Assembly: GCF_002799245.1 (NCBI RefSeq)
Contig: NZ_NEQV01000001.1
Coordinates: forward strand, 551,000 to 614,999
Reading direction: 5' to 3'
DNA from: Stenotrophomonas maltophilia
GTDB taxonomy: Bacteria; Pseudomonadota; Gammaproteobacteria; Xanthomonadales; Xanthomonadaceae
DNA length: 64,000 bases
Position 1 is the stretch's first letter. The number at the start of each line of letters is the position of its first letter. This document shows positions 56,387-64,000 of this stretch, in pieces. Position numbers and translations under genes: made by a program. Under the pieces are notes generated by a model that had not been told where the DNA came from, made no database searches, and saw only the letters and a list, made by a program, of their open reading frames with translations.

Positions 56387-57268
56387 TCAGCTGCGCGCGT
56401 CTACGCTGGCGCGGGCGATGGCCGGCCACTGCAGCGCGACCGATTCGATGCTGTCGGCCGTCACCGCACGCAGATCCCGCGGGTACGCCACATGCTCGGC
56501 GTCCTGCAGGCGCAGTGCATGGAACTGCCCGTTGCTGGCACGCAGGGCCCACCCTCCCTCCCGGCAGCGCGTGGATGCCAGATAGGCCACGCCCTGCGCA
56601 ACGGCTTCCGGGTGCAGCTCGTCGGGCTCGCCTTCGATGCCCCACATGCGTGTCTTCGCAACCGGCGACACCGCGTTGACCACGATGCCATGCTCGGCGC
56701 CTTCCAGCGCCAGCACATTGACCAGGCCAAGCGCGGCCAGCTTGCCCATCGCATAGGCGGACAGCCCGCGCTGTGCGTACTGGGGATACAGCGCGCGATC
56801 GGATGTCGTAATGACGATGCGGCCACCGCCGGCCGCACGCATCGCGGGCCACGCCGCCTGCGCCAGCCACAACGGCGTCTTCGCCCCCAGGCACAGCATC
56901 TGCTCCATCGCCTCGTCCTCGATCGCTTCCAGCATCTGGTACTCGACCCAGCCCGCGTTGTGGATCAGGAAGTCGATGCGGCCGTGCACCTGCAGCAGCT
57001 CCTGCACCAGCGCATGGCAACCGGCGCGATGGTTGATGGGACCGCTTGCGGCCTGTACCGGCAGGCCCTGCCCCTGCAGCGTTGCGACGCTGCGCAGGAT
57101 GCGCTGCGGGTCAACGCCTCGGCCATCGGTACCGGCTCCGACGTCATGCATCACCACCTGCGCACCGCGCTCGGCCAGCAGGCGGCTGTATGCCAGGCCC
57201 AGTCCACCCGCGGCACCAGTCACCAGGCCGACCTGGCCTTCAAAGGAAATACGGGAAATCGGCTGCAT
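56387..57268 (-). CDS. Short-chain dehydrogenase/reductase
   Basis: A 293-aa classical SDR: VTGAAGGLGLAYSRLL, LIHNAGW, catalytic Ser in TTSD and Tyr/Lys in YAMGK (with ALYPQYAQRGLSA before it). The C-terminal part after PVAKTRMWG is long and atypical, similar to the multifunctional-enzyme-like SDR group. Start ATG 57268 is the likely one. A 28-bp inverted-repeat terminator separates it from the exporter gene upstream. Confidence 0.88.
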   Translation of the reverse strand: MQPISRISFEGQVGLVTGAAGGLGLAYSRLLAERGAQVVMHDVGAGTDGRGVDPQRILRSVATLQGQGLPVQAASGPINHRAGCHALVQELLQVHGRIDFLIHNAGWVEYQMLEAIEDEAMEQMLCLGAKTPLWLAQAAWPAMRAAGGGRIVITTSDRALYPQYAQRGLSAYAMGKLAALGLVNVLALEGAEHGIVVNAVSPVAKTRMWGIEGEPDELHPEAVAQGVAYLASTRCREGGWALRASNGQFHALRLQDAEHVAYPRDLRAVTADSIESVALQWPAIARASVDARS

Positions 57269-57345
57269 CGGCACAGCTTCGGCCAAGTGACGCACGCCCG
57301 GCCAATACCATTGACCACAGCGCACGATACGCCCGCGCTATCACC

Positions 57346-57424
57346 GAAAAAGGGGACGGAGGGGATTAAGTCGTTTCAGGCACAGCTGGGCCGATTACGA
57401 CTTAATCCCCTCCGTCCCCTTTTC
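57346..57424. terminator. Second copy of the 28-bp inverted repeat
   Basis: Arms 57346-57373 and 57398-57424 are the same sequence as at 49546-49613 but with one T fewer in the second arm and a 24-nt loop unrelated to the first. It abuts the stop codon of the EamA gene and should terminate it. Confidence 0.88.
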
Positions 57425-58345
57425 TTAGCGGCTGAAGCGGCGGGCGCCTGCCACGCAGATCACTGCGACCACGGTCACCAGCACCATGCTGGGGCTGACC
57501 GATTCGTGCAGCAGCAGCGCGGCCAGCGCCAGGCCGAAGAAGGGTTGCAGCAGCTGCAGCTGGCCGACGGCGGCGATGCCGCCCTGCGCCAGCCCGCGGT
57601 ACCAGAACAGGAAGCCGATCAACATGCTGAACACCGCCACGTAGCCCAGCCCCCACCACGCCGACGCACCGACCGCAGTGAACGAGGCCGGGCGCATCAG
57701 CACCGTCAACGGCAGCATCACCGGCAATGCCAGCAGCAGTGCCCAGCTGATCACCTGCCAGCCGCCCAGATGACGGGCAAGCCGGCCGCCTTCGGCATAG
57801 CCCATCCCGCATACCACGATCGCCGCCAGCATCAGCAGGTCGGCCTGCAATGACGCCTCGATGCCGTTGCGCACCGCATAGCCGACGACGCAGGCACTGC
57901 CCAGCAGCGAGAACAGCCAGAATGCCGGGCGCGGCCGCTCGCCATCGCGCAGCACGCCGAACACCGCGGTGCTCAACGGCAGCAGGCCGAGGAACACGAT
58001 GGTGTGCGCCGATGACGCATGGCGCAGCGCGAGCGCGGTCAGCAGCGGAAAACCGACCACCACCCCGAGGCCGACCACGACCAGGCCAGGCAGGTCACCG
58101 CGCCGCGGCCACGGCTGGCGCAGCATCAGCAGCAGGCCCAGGCCGAGCACGGCAGCGATGGTTGCGCGTGCGGCAGTGACGAACCCCGCATCCAACTGCA
58201 GCACCGCCAAGCGGGTGGCCGGCAATGAGCCCGCGAAGATCACCACACCAATGAAGCCATTGATCCAACCACTCGCCGACCGTTCCACACCTGTGATCCT
58301 GAAGTGCCAGGCGACACCTGGCGGAGCCTGTATGGAAGCATCCAT
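57425..58345 (-). CDS. EamA/DMT family transporter
   Basis: A 306-aa protein with about ten helices in two EamA repeats (about 27-150 and 165-305). GFIGVVIFAGSLPATRLAV and FSMLIGFLFWYRGLAQGGIAAVGQLQLLQPFFGL are typical of RhaT/EamA exporters. It is divergent from a MocR-type regulator with an inverted repeat in between, which suggests that this regulator controls export of an amino acid or amine. ATG 58345 starts the protein; the longer frame upstream is antisense. Confidence 0.9.
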   Translation of the reverse strand: MDASIQAPPGVAWHFRITGVERSASGWINGFIGVVIFAGSLPATRLAVLQLDAGFVTAARATIAAVLGLGLLLMLRQPWPRRGDLPGLVVVGLGVVVGFPLLTALALRHASSAHTIVFLGLLPLSTAVFGVLRDGERPRPAFWLFSLLGSACVVGYAVRNGIEASLQADLLMLAAIVVCGMGYAEGGRLARHLGGWQVISWALLLALPVMLPLTVLMRPASFTAVGASAWWGLGYVAVFSMLIGFLFWYRGLAQGGIAAVGQLQLLQPFFGLALAALLLHESVSPSMVLVTVVAVICVAGARRFSR

Positions 58346-58369
58346 GGCGGAACCGCCCCAGCTACAATC

Positions 58370-58395
58370 CAGTACAGTCGCAAAGAACTGTACTG
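58370..58395. promoter_or_regulatory. Inverted repeat between EamA and MocR genes
   Basis: CAGTACAGT and ACTGTACTG (9-bp arms, 8-bp spacer) lie 24 bp from the EamA start and 25 bp from the MocR start. The symmetric position fits an operator for the MocR protein controlling both genes. Confidence 0.65.
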
Positions 58396-58420
58396 CCCAC
58401 ACTTCCACTACAGTGCTGCC

Positions 58421-59800
58421 ATGCCACGTCCGCTTTCCCGCATCGAATCGGTCATCCAGGCCGTCCGCAACCGCATCACCGCGCGGCTGGATGGCCCCGG
58501 CTCTCGCCTGCCTTCGGTCCGCGCGCAGGCGGCAGCGATGGGGGTGTCGGTCTCCACCGTGGTCGAAGCCTACGAGCGCCTCGCGGCCGAAGGCCTGATC
58601 AGCGCGCGCGCAGGATCCGGCTTCTACGTCAGTGGGCCCGCCGCACCGCTCGCGCTGGCCGAGATGGAGCCCCGGCTGGACCGCGCGGTGGACCCGCTCT
58701 GGGTATCCCGTCAATCGCTGGAAACGCCGGCCGGCCACCTCAAGCCGGGCTGTGGCTGGATGCCCAGTGACTGGCTGTATCACGACGGGGTGCGCCGCGG
58801 CCTGCGCCGGTTGGCGCGTGCCGATGCCGTGCATCTGGTCGACTACGCCGGCCCACTCGGGCTGCCCGCATTGCGCCAGCTGCTGCAAAGGCGCAGCGCC
58901 ACGCTGGGCATCGATGCACCGATGGAGCAGATCCTGCTGACCGAATCCGGCACCCACGCGGTCGACCTGATCTGCCGCTTCCTGCTCAAGCCCGGCGACT
59001 GCGTGCTGGTCGATGACCCGAGCTACTTCAATTACCACGCGCTGCTGAAGGCGCACCAGGTACAGGCAGTGGGTGTGCCCTACACGCCCACCGGCCCGGA
59101 CCTTGAAGCCTTCGAACGCGCAGTGCAGGACCATCTTCCACGGCTGTACATCACCAATTCCGGACTGCACAACCCGACCGGCGCGGTGCTTTCGGCCAGC
59201 ACCGCACACCGCCTGCTGGGCCTGGCCGAACGCAGCGAGCTGATCATCGTCGAGGACGACATCTTCGCCGACTTCGAACTGCAGCCGGCGCCGCGGCTGG
59301 CCGCGCTTGATGGGCTGTCACGGGTGATCCACGTCGGCAGTTTCTCCAAGACGCTGTCGGCAGCCTCGCGCTGCGGCTACATCGCTGCACGCCATGACTG
59401 GATCGAAGCATTGACCGACCTGAAGCTGGCAACCAGCTTCGGCGGTGGCCATCTAGCCGCACAGCTGATGCACATCGCGCTGACCGACAGTGGCTACCGA
59501 CGCCACATGCAATCGGTGCGTTCGCGTCTGGCCGATGCGCGCCGGCACACGCTGCGCCGACTGCACGCACTGGGCATCACACCCTGGCTGCAACCGGAAG
59601 CCGGCCTGTTCCTGTGGTGCCAGCTGCCGGATGGCCGCGATTCGGCCGCGCTGGCGCGGCAATGCCTGCGCGAAGGCATCGTGCTGGCGCCTGGCAACGC
59701 GTTCAGCCAGTCGCAGCGCGCGGCCGACTATCTGCGCTTCAACGTTTCGCAGTGCCACGACGCACGGATCTGGCAGGTGCTGGCGCGGGCGCTGCGTTGA
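58421..59800 (+). CDS. MocR/GntR family regulator with aminotransferase domain
   Basis: A 459-aa fusion: an N-terminal winged HTH (PRPLSRIESVIQAV; LPSVRAQAAAMGVSVSTVVEAYERL) and a fold-type I aminotransferase domain with PLP lysine in VGSFSKTLSAASRCGYI. MocR proteins sense PLP-bound amines or amino acids. It is divergent from an EamA exporter with a shared dyad. ATG 58421 is right at the HTH and matches the promoter layout; an earlier start would sit inside the operator. Confidence 0.92.
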   Translation: MPRPLSRIESVIQAVRNRITARLDGPGSRLPSVRAQAAAMGVSVSTVVEAYERLAAEGLISARAGSGFYVSGPAAPLALAEMEPRLDRAVDPLWVSRQSLETPAGHLKPGCGWMPSDWLYHDGVRRGLRRLARADAVHLVDYAGPLGLPALRQLLQRRSATLGIDAPMEQILLTESGTHAVDLICRFLLKPGDCVLVDDPSYFNYHALLKAHQVQAVGVPYTPTGPDLEAFERAVQDHLPRLYITNSGLHNPTGAVLSASTAHRLLGLAERSELIIVEDDIFADFELQPAPRLAALDGLSRVIHVGSFSKTLSAASRCGYIAARHDWIEALTDLKLATSFGGGHLAAQLMHIALTDSGYRRHMQSVRSRLADARRHTLRRLHALGITPWLQPEAGLFLWCQLPDGRDSAALARQCLREGIVLAPGNAFSQSQRAADYLRFNVSQCHDARIWQVLARALR

Positions 59801-59975
59801 GCTGGTAATGCGCGACCCGCGCATCCACCACCACGCGCACGCCCGGCAACACGCGGGTGGTGACTTCGCCGGCATGCCACATCGGCAGGACCTGCTGCAG
59901 GCGGCCGGCAGCAAAGGCCGCAGCACACAGGTTGTGCGGCAAGGCTGTCCTGCCCGGCGGCACCGGCACGCAACG
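59740..59975 (-). pseudogene. Possible LysR effector-domain remnant
   Basis: On the minus strand, the sequence reads GRTALPHNL, then AAGRLQQVLPMW, a close match to the usual LTTR C-terminal pattern (GIALLPDFL...AAGRLVRVLPDW), followed by RVLPGVRVVVDARVAHYQLN without clear resemblance. There is no HTH or credible start, and the end runs into the MocR gene 3' part. It may be a truncated regulator gene or a chance antisense frame. Confidence 0.3.
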
Positions 59976-60027
59976 CCCCTTGCGTGCCGCGCTACAGTGG
60001 TATGTCCCCCGCCGCAGGAATCCGCGC

Positions 60028-60702
60028 ATGTCCACGTTCTCCGACCCGCAGGCGGTGGCCCGCTATGCCGAAGCGCCGCTGCGCCAGGTGCCCGGCTTCC
60101 TCGCGCTGCAGCAGATGAGCCAGCTGCTGCTGGCCGAACACGTACCCGCCCAGGGCCGCGTGCTGGTGCTGGGCGCCGGAGGCGGGCTGGAACTGAAGGC
60201 CTTCGCCGAGGCGCAGCCGGGCTGGCAGTTGCTGGGCGTGGACCCGGCTGCGCCGATGCTGGCCCTGGCCGAGCAGACACTGGGCCCGCTGACGTCACGC
60301 GTGCAGCTGCTGGAAGGCTACATCGACGATGCGCCGGACGTGCGCTTCGACGGTGCCAGCTGCCTGTTGACCCTGCACTTTCTCGATGCCGCGCAACGCC
60401 TGCACACGCTGCGCGAACTGCACAGGCGCCTGCAGCCCGGCGCGCCGCTGGTGGTGGCCCACCACAGCGTGCCGCAGGATCCGGCCGGCAAGCTGCGCTG
60501 GCTGCAGCGCTACGCGGCGTTTGCCGAAGCCTCCGGCGTTGCCCGCGCCGACGCGCAGCGCGCGATCGAGGCCATTGCCGAGCGGTTGCCGCTGCTGGCC
60601 CCCGAGCAGGAGGTCGCGCTGCTGCAGGAGGCCGGTTTCGACGGCGTGGAGCTGTTCTATGCAGGCTTCAGCTTCAAGGGCTGGGTGGCCTACGCCGGGT
60701 GA
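60028..60702 (+). CDS. Class I SAM-dependent methyltransferase
   Basis: A 224-aa protein with the SAM loop VLVLGAGGGLELKAF (about 43-57) and GVDPAAPMLALAEQ following, then LLTLHFLDAAQRL. Resembles general small-molecule methyltransferases; substrate unknown. GCAGGAA precedes ATG 60028. It converges on smqnr with only a 3-bp gap between stops. Confidence 0.87.
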   Translation: MSTFSDPQAVARYAEAPLRQVPGFLALQQMSQLLLAEHVPAQGRVLVLGAGGGLELKAFAEAQPGWQLLGVDPAAPMLALAEQTLGPLTSRVQLLEGYIDDAPDVRFDGASCLLTLHFLDAAQRLHTLRELHRRLQPGAPLVVAHHSVPQDPAGKLRWLQRYAAFAEASGVARADAQRAIEAIAERLPLLAPEQEVALLQEAGFDGVELFYAGFSFKGWVAYAG

Positions 60703-60705
60703 TGC

Positions 60706-61365
60706 CTACGGCACCACCGTGATGCCAATACGCTGCATCAGCAGCGCCACCTGCTGCACATCCAGCGTGGCGCCGCGCAGGTTGGTACTGCGCAGGTCCA
60801 GCTCGCCCAGCTCCGAGCGGGTCAGATTGCAGTCGGTGAAGTTGGCGCTGTTCCAGTCGATCCCCTCGAACTGGCCACCGGACAAGTCCGAGCCGGCGAA
60901 GCTGGCGCCGCTCACATTCGCACCGTCCCAGCGGTTCTCCCACAGTTCGCACTTTTCCAACGTCACCCGAGAGAAATTGGCATAACGCAGGTTCGACTTC
61001 TTGATGAAGGCACTGCAGAACCAGCTGCGCGTCGTGATCTGGTTCATGAAGCTGGCGTTGCTGAAATCCGCGCCCTGCGCGCGGCATTCGCTGATCTCCA
61101 GGCCCAGTGCCTTGATGAAATTGAAGTGGCACATGCTGATGTCGCAGCTGCGGAAGCTGGCTTCCTTCAGCGTGGCCCCGTTGAAGCGGCAACCGGCGCG
61201 GCTGTCGGCATCGTAGAAGCTGCAGTTGATGAACTCGGTGGCGGTCAGGTCGGCGCCGGAAAAATCACATTCGTGGAACTGCTGGTCGACCACTTTCTGG
61301 CCGGTGTACTGGTCCGCGCCGATGCGCAGCCTGCGGTGAACGGTGGGGGACATCGGGGATTCCAT
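60706..61365 (-). CDS. smqnr: Quinolone-resistance pentapeptide-repeat protein SmQnr
   Basis: A 219-aa pentapeptide-repeat protein: (A/C)-D/N-(L/F)-x-x units run through it (FSGADLTATEF; ADFSNASF; ANFSRVTL; FAGSDLSG; ANFTDCNL). It has the Qnr length and the GIT-type end (IGITVVP). Qnr proteins bind and protect DNA gyrase and topoisomerase IV from fluoroquinolones. The arrangement with a divergent DeoR-type gene and an MFS transporter is that of smqnr-smqnrR-smtcrA of S. maltophilia. A short spacer holding the operator precedes it. Confidence 0.93.
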   Translation of the reverse strand: MESPMSPTVHRRLRIGADQYTGQKVVDQQFHECDFSGADLTATEFINCSFYDADSRAGCRFNGATLKEASFRSCDISMCHFNFIKALGLEISECRAQGADFSNASFMNQITTRSWFCSAFIKKSNLRYANFSRVTLEKCELWENRWDGANVSGASFAGSDLSGGQFEGIDWNSANFTDCNLTRSELGELDLRSTNLRGATLDVQQVALLMQRIGITVVP

Positions 61366-61474
61366 GCCAGGTGCCCCGCCATGATGCCGGGCCGCGAGGA
61401 CGAGCCATAGACGCGGCGGCGGTCGGATTCACCGGCAGTCCAGCCGCCCTGCCTGCGCCCGGGTCGGATTCACA

Positions 61475-61512
61475 TTCATGCACACTGTTGCACGTTCATG
61501 CACGAACGTGCA
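61475..61512. promoter_or_regulatory. Putative SmQnrR operator
   Basis: A 24-bp dyad TGCACGTTC-ATGCAC-GAACGTGCA (61489-61512) overlaps direct repeats TTCATGCAC at 61475-61483 and 61495-61503, 20 bp apart (two helical turns). It ends 10 bp before the smqnrR start and about 110 bp from smqnr. The layout fits a DeoR-type repressor acting on both genes. Confidence 0.7.
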
Positions 61513-61522
61513 GACTTGCGGC

Positions 61523-62299
61523 ATGAGCTCCGACCCCAGCCCCCTCCCCGCCCAACGCACCCTGCAGATCCTTGAGGAACTGCGCCAGCAGGGCCGCGTG
61601 GTGGCCGCCGAACTGGCACGCCGCTATGCCGTCTCCGAAGATTCGATCCGCCGCGACCTGCGCGAGCTGGCCGCGCAGGGCCTGTGCCAGCGCGTCTACG
61701 GCGGCGCCGTGCTGCCGCCCCCCAAGGAACGCCCGCTGCGCGAGCGCCTGACCCGCGACCGCGGCGACAAGGCCGAACTGGCCGCACGCGTCTGCGCGCT
61801 GCTGCAACCGGGCCAGGTGGTACTGCTCGATGCCGGGTCGACCAACCTGGCCATCGCCCAGCAGTTGCCTGCCGCCCTCGGCTTGACGGTGATCACCAAC
61901 GCACCGCAGATCGCCACGGCCGCCAGCGTGCTTGAAGGCACCTCGGTGCAACTGATCGGCGGCCGCCTGGCCAGCGGTGGCGGTGCGGTCGGCGCCGAAG
62001 CACTGGCCCAGGTGCAGCGCCTGCGGGCCGACGTGTACCTGCCAGGCCCCTGCGCGGTGGACGGCGACACCGGCGTGTGGGCGATGGATGCGGAAGAAGC
62101 CACTCTGAAGCGCGCGATGGTGGCCTGCAGCAGCCGTGTCATCGTCGCCGCCACCACCGAAAAGCTCGGTGCCCGTGGCAACTGGCAGATCGCCAGCCTC
62201 GACGAGATCGACGACCTGGTGCTGACCACCACGGCACCGCCGGCATTGGCGGCACGCTTCCGCGCCGCCGGTATCGCGGTGCACCCCACCCCTCCCTGA
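61523..62299 (+). CDS. smqnrR: DeoR-type transcriptional regulator SmQnrR
   Basis: A 258-aa DeoR-family protein: HTH RTLQILEELRQQGRVVAAELARRYAVSEDSIRRDL, then a sugar-phosphate-sensor domain (GDKAELAARV, DAGSTNLAIAQQLP, VITNAPQIA, GGRLASGGGAVG). In S. maltophilia SmQnrR is a repressor of smqnr and smtcrA. ATG 61523 fits the family start and leaves the operator outside the gene. smtcrA follows 11 bp after its stop. The effector molecule is unknown. Confidence 0.93.
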   Translation: MSSDPSPLPAQRTLQILEELRQQGRVVAAELARRYAVSEDSIRRDLRELAAQGLCQRVYGGAVLPPPKERPLRERLTRDRGDKAELAARVCALLQPGQVVLLDAGSTNLAIAQQLPAALGLTVITNAPQIATAASVLEGTSVQLIGGRLASGGGAVGAEALAQVQRLRADVYLPGPCAVDGDTGVWAMDAEEATLKRAMVACSSRVIVAATTEKLGARGNWQIASLDEIDDLVLTTTAPPALAARFRAAGIAVHPTPP

Positions 62300-62310
62300 C
62301 CGTACCGCTC

Positions 62311-63444
62311 ATGTCCCTTGCCAACCGCGCGCGTGCCGAACAGCACGCGACCCGCGCTGCGTTCTTCATTCCCGGTTTCGCCACCGCGCTGTGGGCCACA
62401 CTGGTGCCGTTTGCCAAGGCGCGCACGGAGATCAACGACGCCACATTGGGCCTGGTGCTGCTCTGCCTCGGTGCCGGTTCGCTGCTGGCGATGCCATTGT
62501 CCGGCGTGCTGGCCGCACGCCTGGGCTGCCGCCGGGTGATGGTGGCCAGCAGCCTGCTGATCTGCCTGACCGTGCCCGGCCTGGCCCTGGCCGGTTCGGC
62601 CTGGACACTGGGGCTGGTGCTGTTCGTGTTCGGTGCCGCCGTGGGCGCGATGGACTGCACCATGAACGTGCAGGCCGTCATCGTCGAGCGTGAAGCACGG
62701 CGGGTGATGATGTCCGGCTTCCATGCCTTCTTCAGCATCGGCGGCTTCCTCGGCGCGGCGACAATGACCGTGCTGCTCTCCGTGCAGCTGTCTCCGCTGG
62801 CATCCGTGCTGATCGGCGTCGGCGCCATGCTGCTGGTGATGCTGGCGTCGGCGTCGTACTGGCACAGCGAACGCATGCCACATGACACACCGATGCTGGC
62901 CATGCCTCATGGCATCGTGCTGTTCATCGGCGTACTGGCGTTCGTCGCCTTCCTCGGCGAAGGCGCGATGCTGGACTGGAGCGCGGTGTTCCTCAGCGAC
63001 GTGCGTCGTGTCGATGCCAGCCTCGCCGGTGTTGGCTATGTAACCTTCACCTTGACCATGACCGTCGCGCGCCTGTTCGGCGATGCACTGGTGGCGCGCG
63101 CGGGCCGCCAGCGCGCGATCGTGTTCGGTGCCCTGCTCGCCGCCGCTGGCGTGCTGGTGCTGACCCTGGTCACGCCGTGGCAGGCATCGCTGATCGGCTA
63201 TGTGCTGGTCGGCCTCGGCTGCGCCAACATCGCACCGGCGCTGTTCTCGCTGGCCGGCCACCAGACCCGCATGCCCGGCGCATTGGCGATCACCGCGGTA
63301 TCCACGCTGGGCTTTGCCGGCATCCTCGCCGGGCCAGCGCTGATTGGCTTCGCCGCCAATCATTTCGGCCTGATCGCCGCGTTCATCGGCGTGGCCGTGG
63401 CCCTGTTGCTGGTTGCAGTGTCCACGCGTTGGCTGCGCGTCTAG
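62311..63444 (+). CDS. smtcrA: MFS transporter SmTcrA
   Basis: A 377-aa MFS protein with 12 predicted helices and the A-motif region LAARLGCRRVMVASS; FVFGAAVGAMDCTMNVQAVIVE is also typical of this MFS subfamily. It is encoded 11 bp after smqnrR, same strand, and corresponds to smtcrA, an exporter gene reported as under SmQnrR control. The substrate set cannot be read from sequence. Confidence 0.9.
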   Translation: MSLANRARAEQHATRAAFFIPGFATALWATLVPFAKARTEINDATLGLVLLCLGAGSLLAMPLSGVLAARLGCRRVMVASSLLICLTVPGLALAGSAWTLGLVLFVFGAAVGAMDCTMNVQAVIVEREARRVMMSGFHAFFSIGGFLGAATMTVLLSVQLSPLASVLIGVGAMLLVMLASASYWHSERMPHDTPMLAMPHGIVLFIGVLAFVAFLGEGAMLDWSAVFLSDVRRVDASLAGVGYVTFTLTMTVARLFGDALVARAGRQRAIVFGALLAAAGVLVLTLVTPWQASLIGYVLVGLGCANIAPALFSLAGHQTRMPGALAITAVSTLGFAGILAGPALIGFAANHFGLIAAFIGVAVALLLVAVSTRWLRV

Positions 63445-63453
63445 CCCGGTGAA

Positions 63454-64000
63454 TCAGCGCCGTCGACGCCGCAGCTTCATCCGCAACCGCCGATAGCCGA
63501 TCACCGTGGCCGTCGCACACAGCGCTGTGCCAGCAGCGCTCAGCAGCAGCAACACACCCAGCCGGACACCTTCCTGGCGCAGCATCGCCGGCAGGTCCCA
63601 GCTGTGCAGGAAGTAGAACAACCAGCGCCCCACCCGCTCGCGATGCCCCATCGTCAGCAACGGATCGCCAGTAGCCAGGTCAAGGTAGACGCGCGTCGCC
63701 TCGGCATCGCCAAAGTCCACCACCGCCACCGGGAAGCGGCGTACCGCCGCACCATTCATGGCCTCCGGCGCACGCGGATAGAAGTAGGCATCCGCTGCAT
63801 GCCGGACCACGAAACCGTGCATGGGCGCCTCGGACAGCGCGCGCGCTTTCTGCTGCAGCCACGCGGCCGGCAGCAGCCGCGCAACCTGCAGGTGCCCATG
63901 GGTGCCGGACACGATGCGGGTGCCGCCCTTCCCATCCAGCAGCACCGCGAACAGCTCGCCACCGATCCGTCGCCACTGGATTTCCACCGGCCGGAAGCCA
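63454..64000 (-). CDS. PepSY-associated TM protein (cut by window end)
   Basis: A partial gene: the frame stays open to the window edge, so the N-terminal part is missing. The visible 182 or so residues include PepSY-like VARLLPAAWLQQKAR, RVYLDLATGDPLLTMGHRERVGRWLFYFLHSWDL, one helix (about 140-160 of the visible part) and a strongly basic end (RRLRMKLRRRRR). Its His in FYFLHSWD and the following helix fit PepSY_TM reductases. It is convergent with smtcrA. A GTG at 63987 could be read as a start, but sequence before it is in frame. Confidence 0.75.
   Translation of the reverse strand, partial: GFRPVEIQWRRIGGELFAVLLDGKGGTRIVSGTHGHLQVARLLPAAWLQQKARALSEAPMHGFVVRHAADAYFYPRAPEAMNGAAVRRFPVAVVDFGDAEATRVYLDLATGDPLLTMGHRERVGRWLFYFLHSWDLPAMLRQEGVRLGVLLLLSAAGTALCATATVIGYRRLRMKLRRRRR

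Overview
The window looks like chromosomal DNA of Stenotrophomonas maltophilia or a very close relative. It is uniformly GC-rich and densely coded, and three things point to this species: a gene set recognisable as the smqnr quinolone-protection gene with its divergent DeoR-type regulator smqnrR and the transporter smtcrA at the right end; a SoxR-controlled mfsA-type exporter; and many short palindromes of the GTAG/SMAG REP type, with a REP-associated tyrosine transposase. I see no rRNA, tRNA, CRISPR array, prophage or insertion sequence other than that REP transposase. Most of the sequence is core genome.

Layout. 1-5.2 kb: a four-unit 95-bp REP array, a Fur-like box and a five-gene PepSY/DUF2271/DUF4198/ApbE/flavoprotein operon, probably a membrane electron-transfer system tied to iron. 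5.3-12.3 kb: HutD, two L,D-transpeptidases, ComEA, an M20 peptidase and the peptidoglycan-recycling pair amgK-murU. 12.3-12.9 kb: a repeat-rich spacer with a large nested palindrome. 12.9-19.3 kb: the coupled genes DUF2066/AI-2E-family permease/hda, then purM, three small membrane proteins and purN. 19.4-22.9 kb: two DUF3108 paralogues, then murA and ibaG on the other strand. 22.9-35.1 kb: the envelope and nitrogen-PTS locus kdsD-kdsC-lptC-lptA-lptB-rpoN-hpf-ptsN-hprK-rapZ, followed by a mannose-type EIIA, HPr, enzyme I and mgtE.

35.2-47.9 kb: zinc-ribbon protein, esterase lipoprotein, REP transposase with a five-unit REP array, yqgE-ruvX-pyrB, tag, YitT family, LysR, aldo/keto reductase, a lipoprotein, pilT-pilU and yggS-proC. 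47.9-60.7 kb: accessory regulator/enzyme pairs (LysR/SDR, soxR/mfsA, SDR-LysR, EamA exporter/MocR regulator), a two-gene periplasmic DUF4105/esterase operon, a GFA-family protein and a methyltransferase. 60.7-64 kb: smqnr/smqnrR/smtcrA and a truncated PepSY gene at the window edge.

How the genes work together. Envelope building is prominent: KDO synthesis and LPS transport, MurA, peptidoglycan recycling and L,D-transpeptidases. The sigma-54/EIIA-Ntr/HprK/RapZ block plus EIIA-Man, HPr and enzyme I forms a phosphotransfer system without any sugar permease in this window, so it probably acts in regulation. Short palindromes of at least three families punctuate gene ends, often exactly at stop codons where they can act as terminators.
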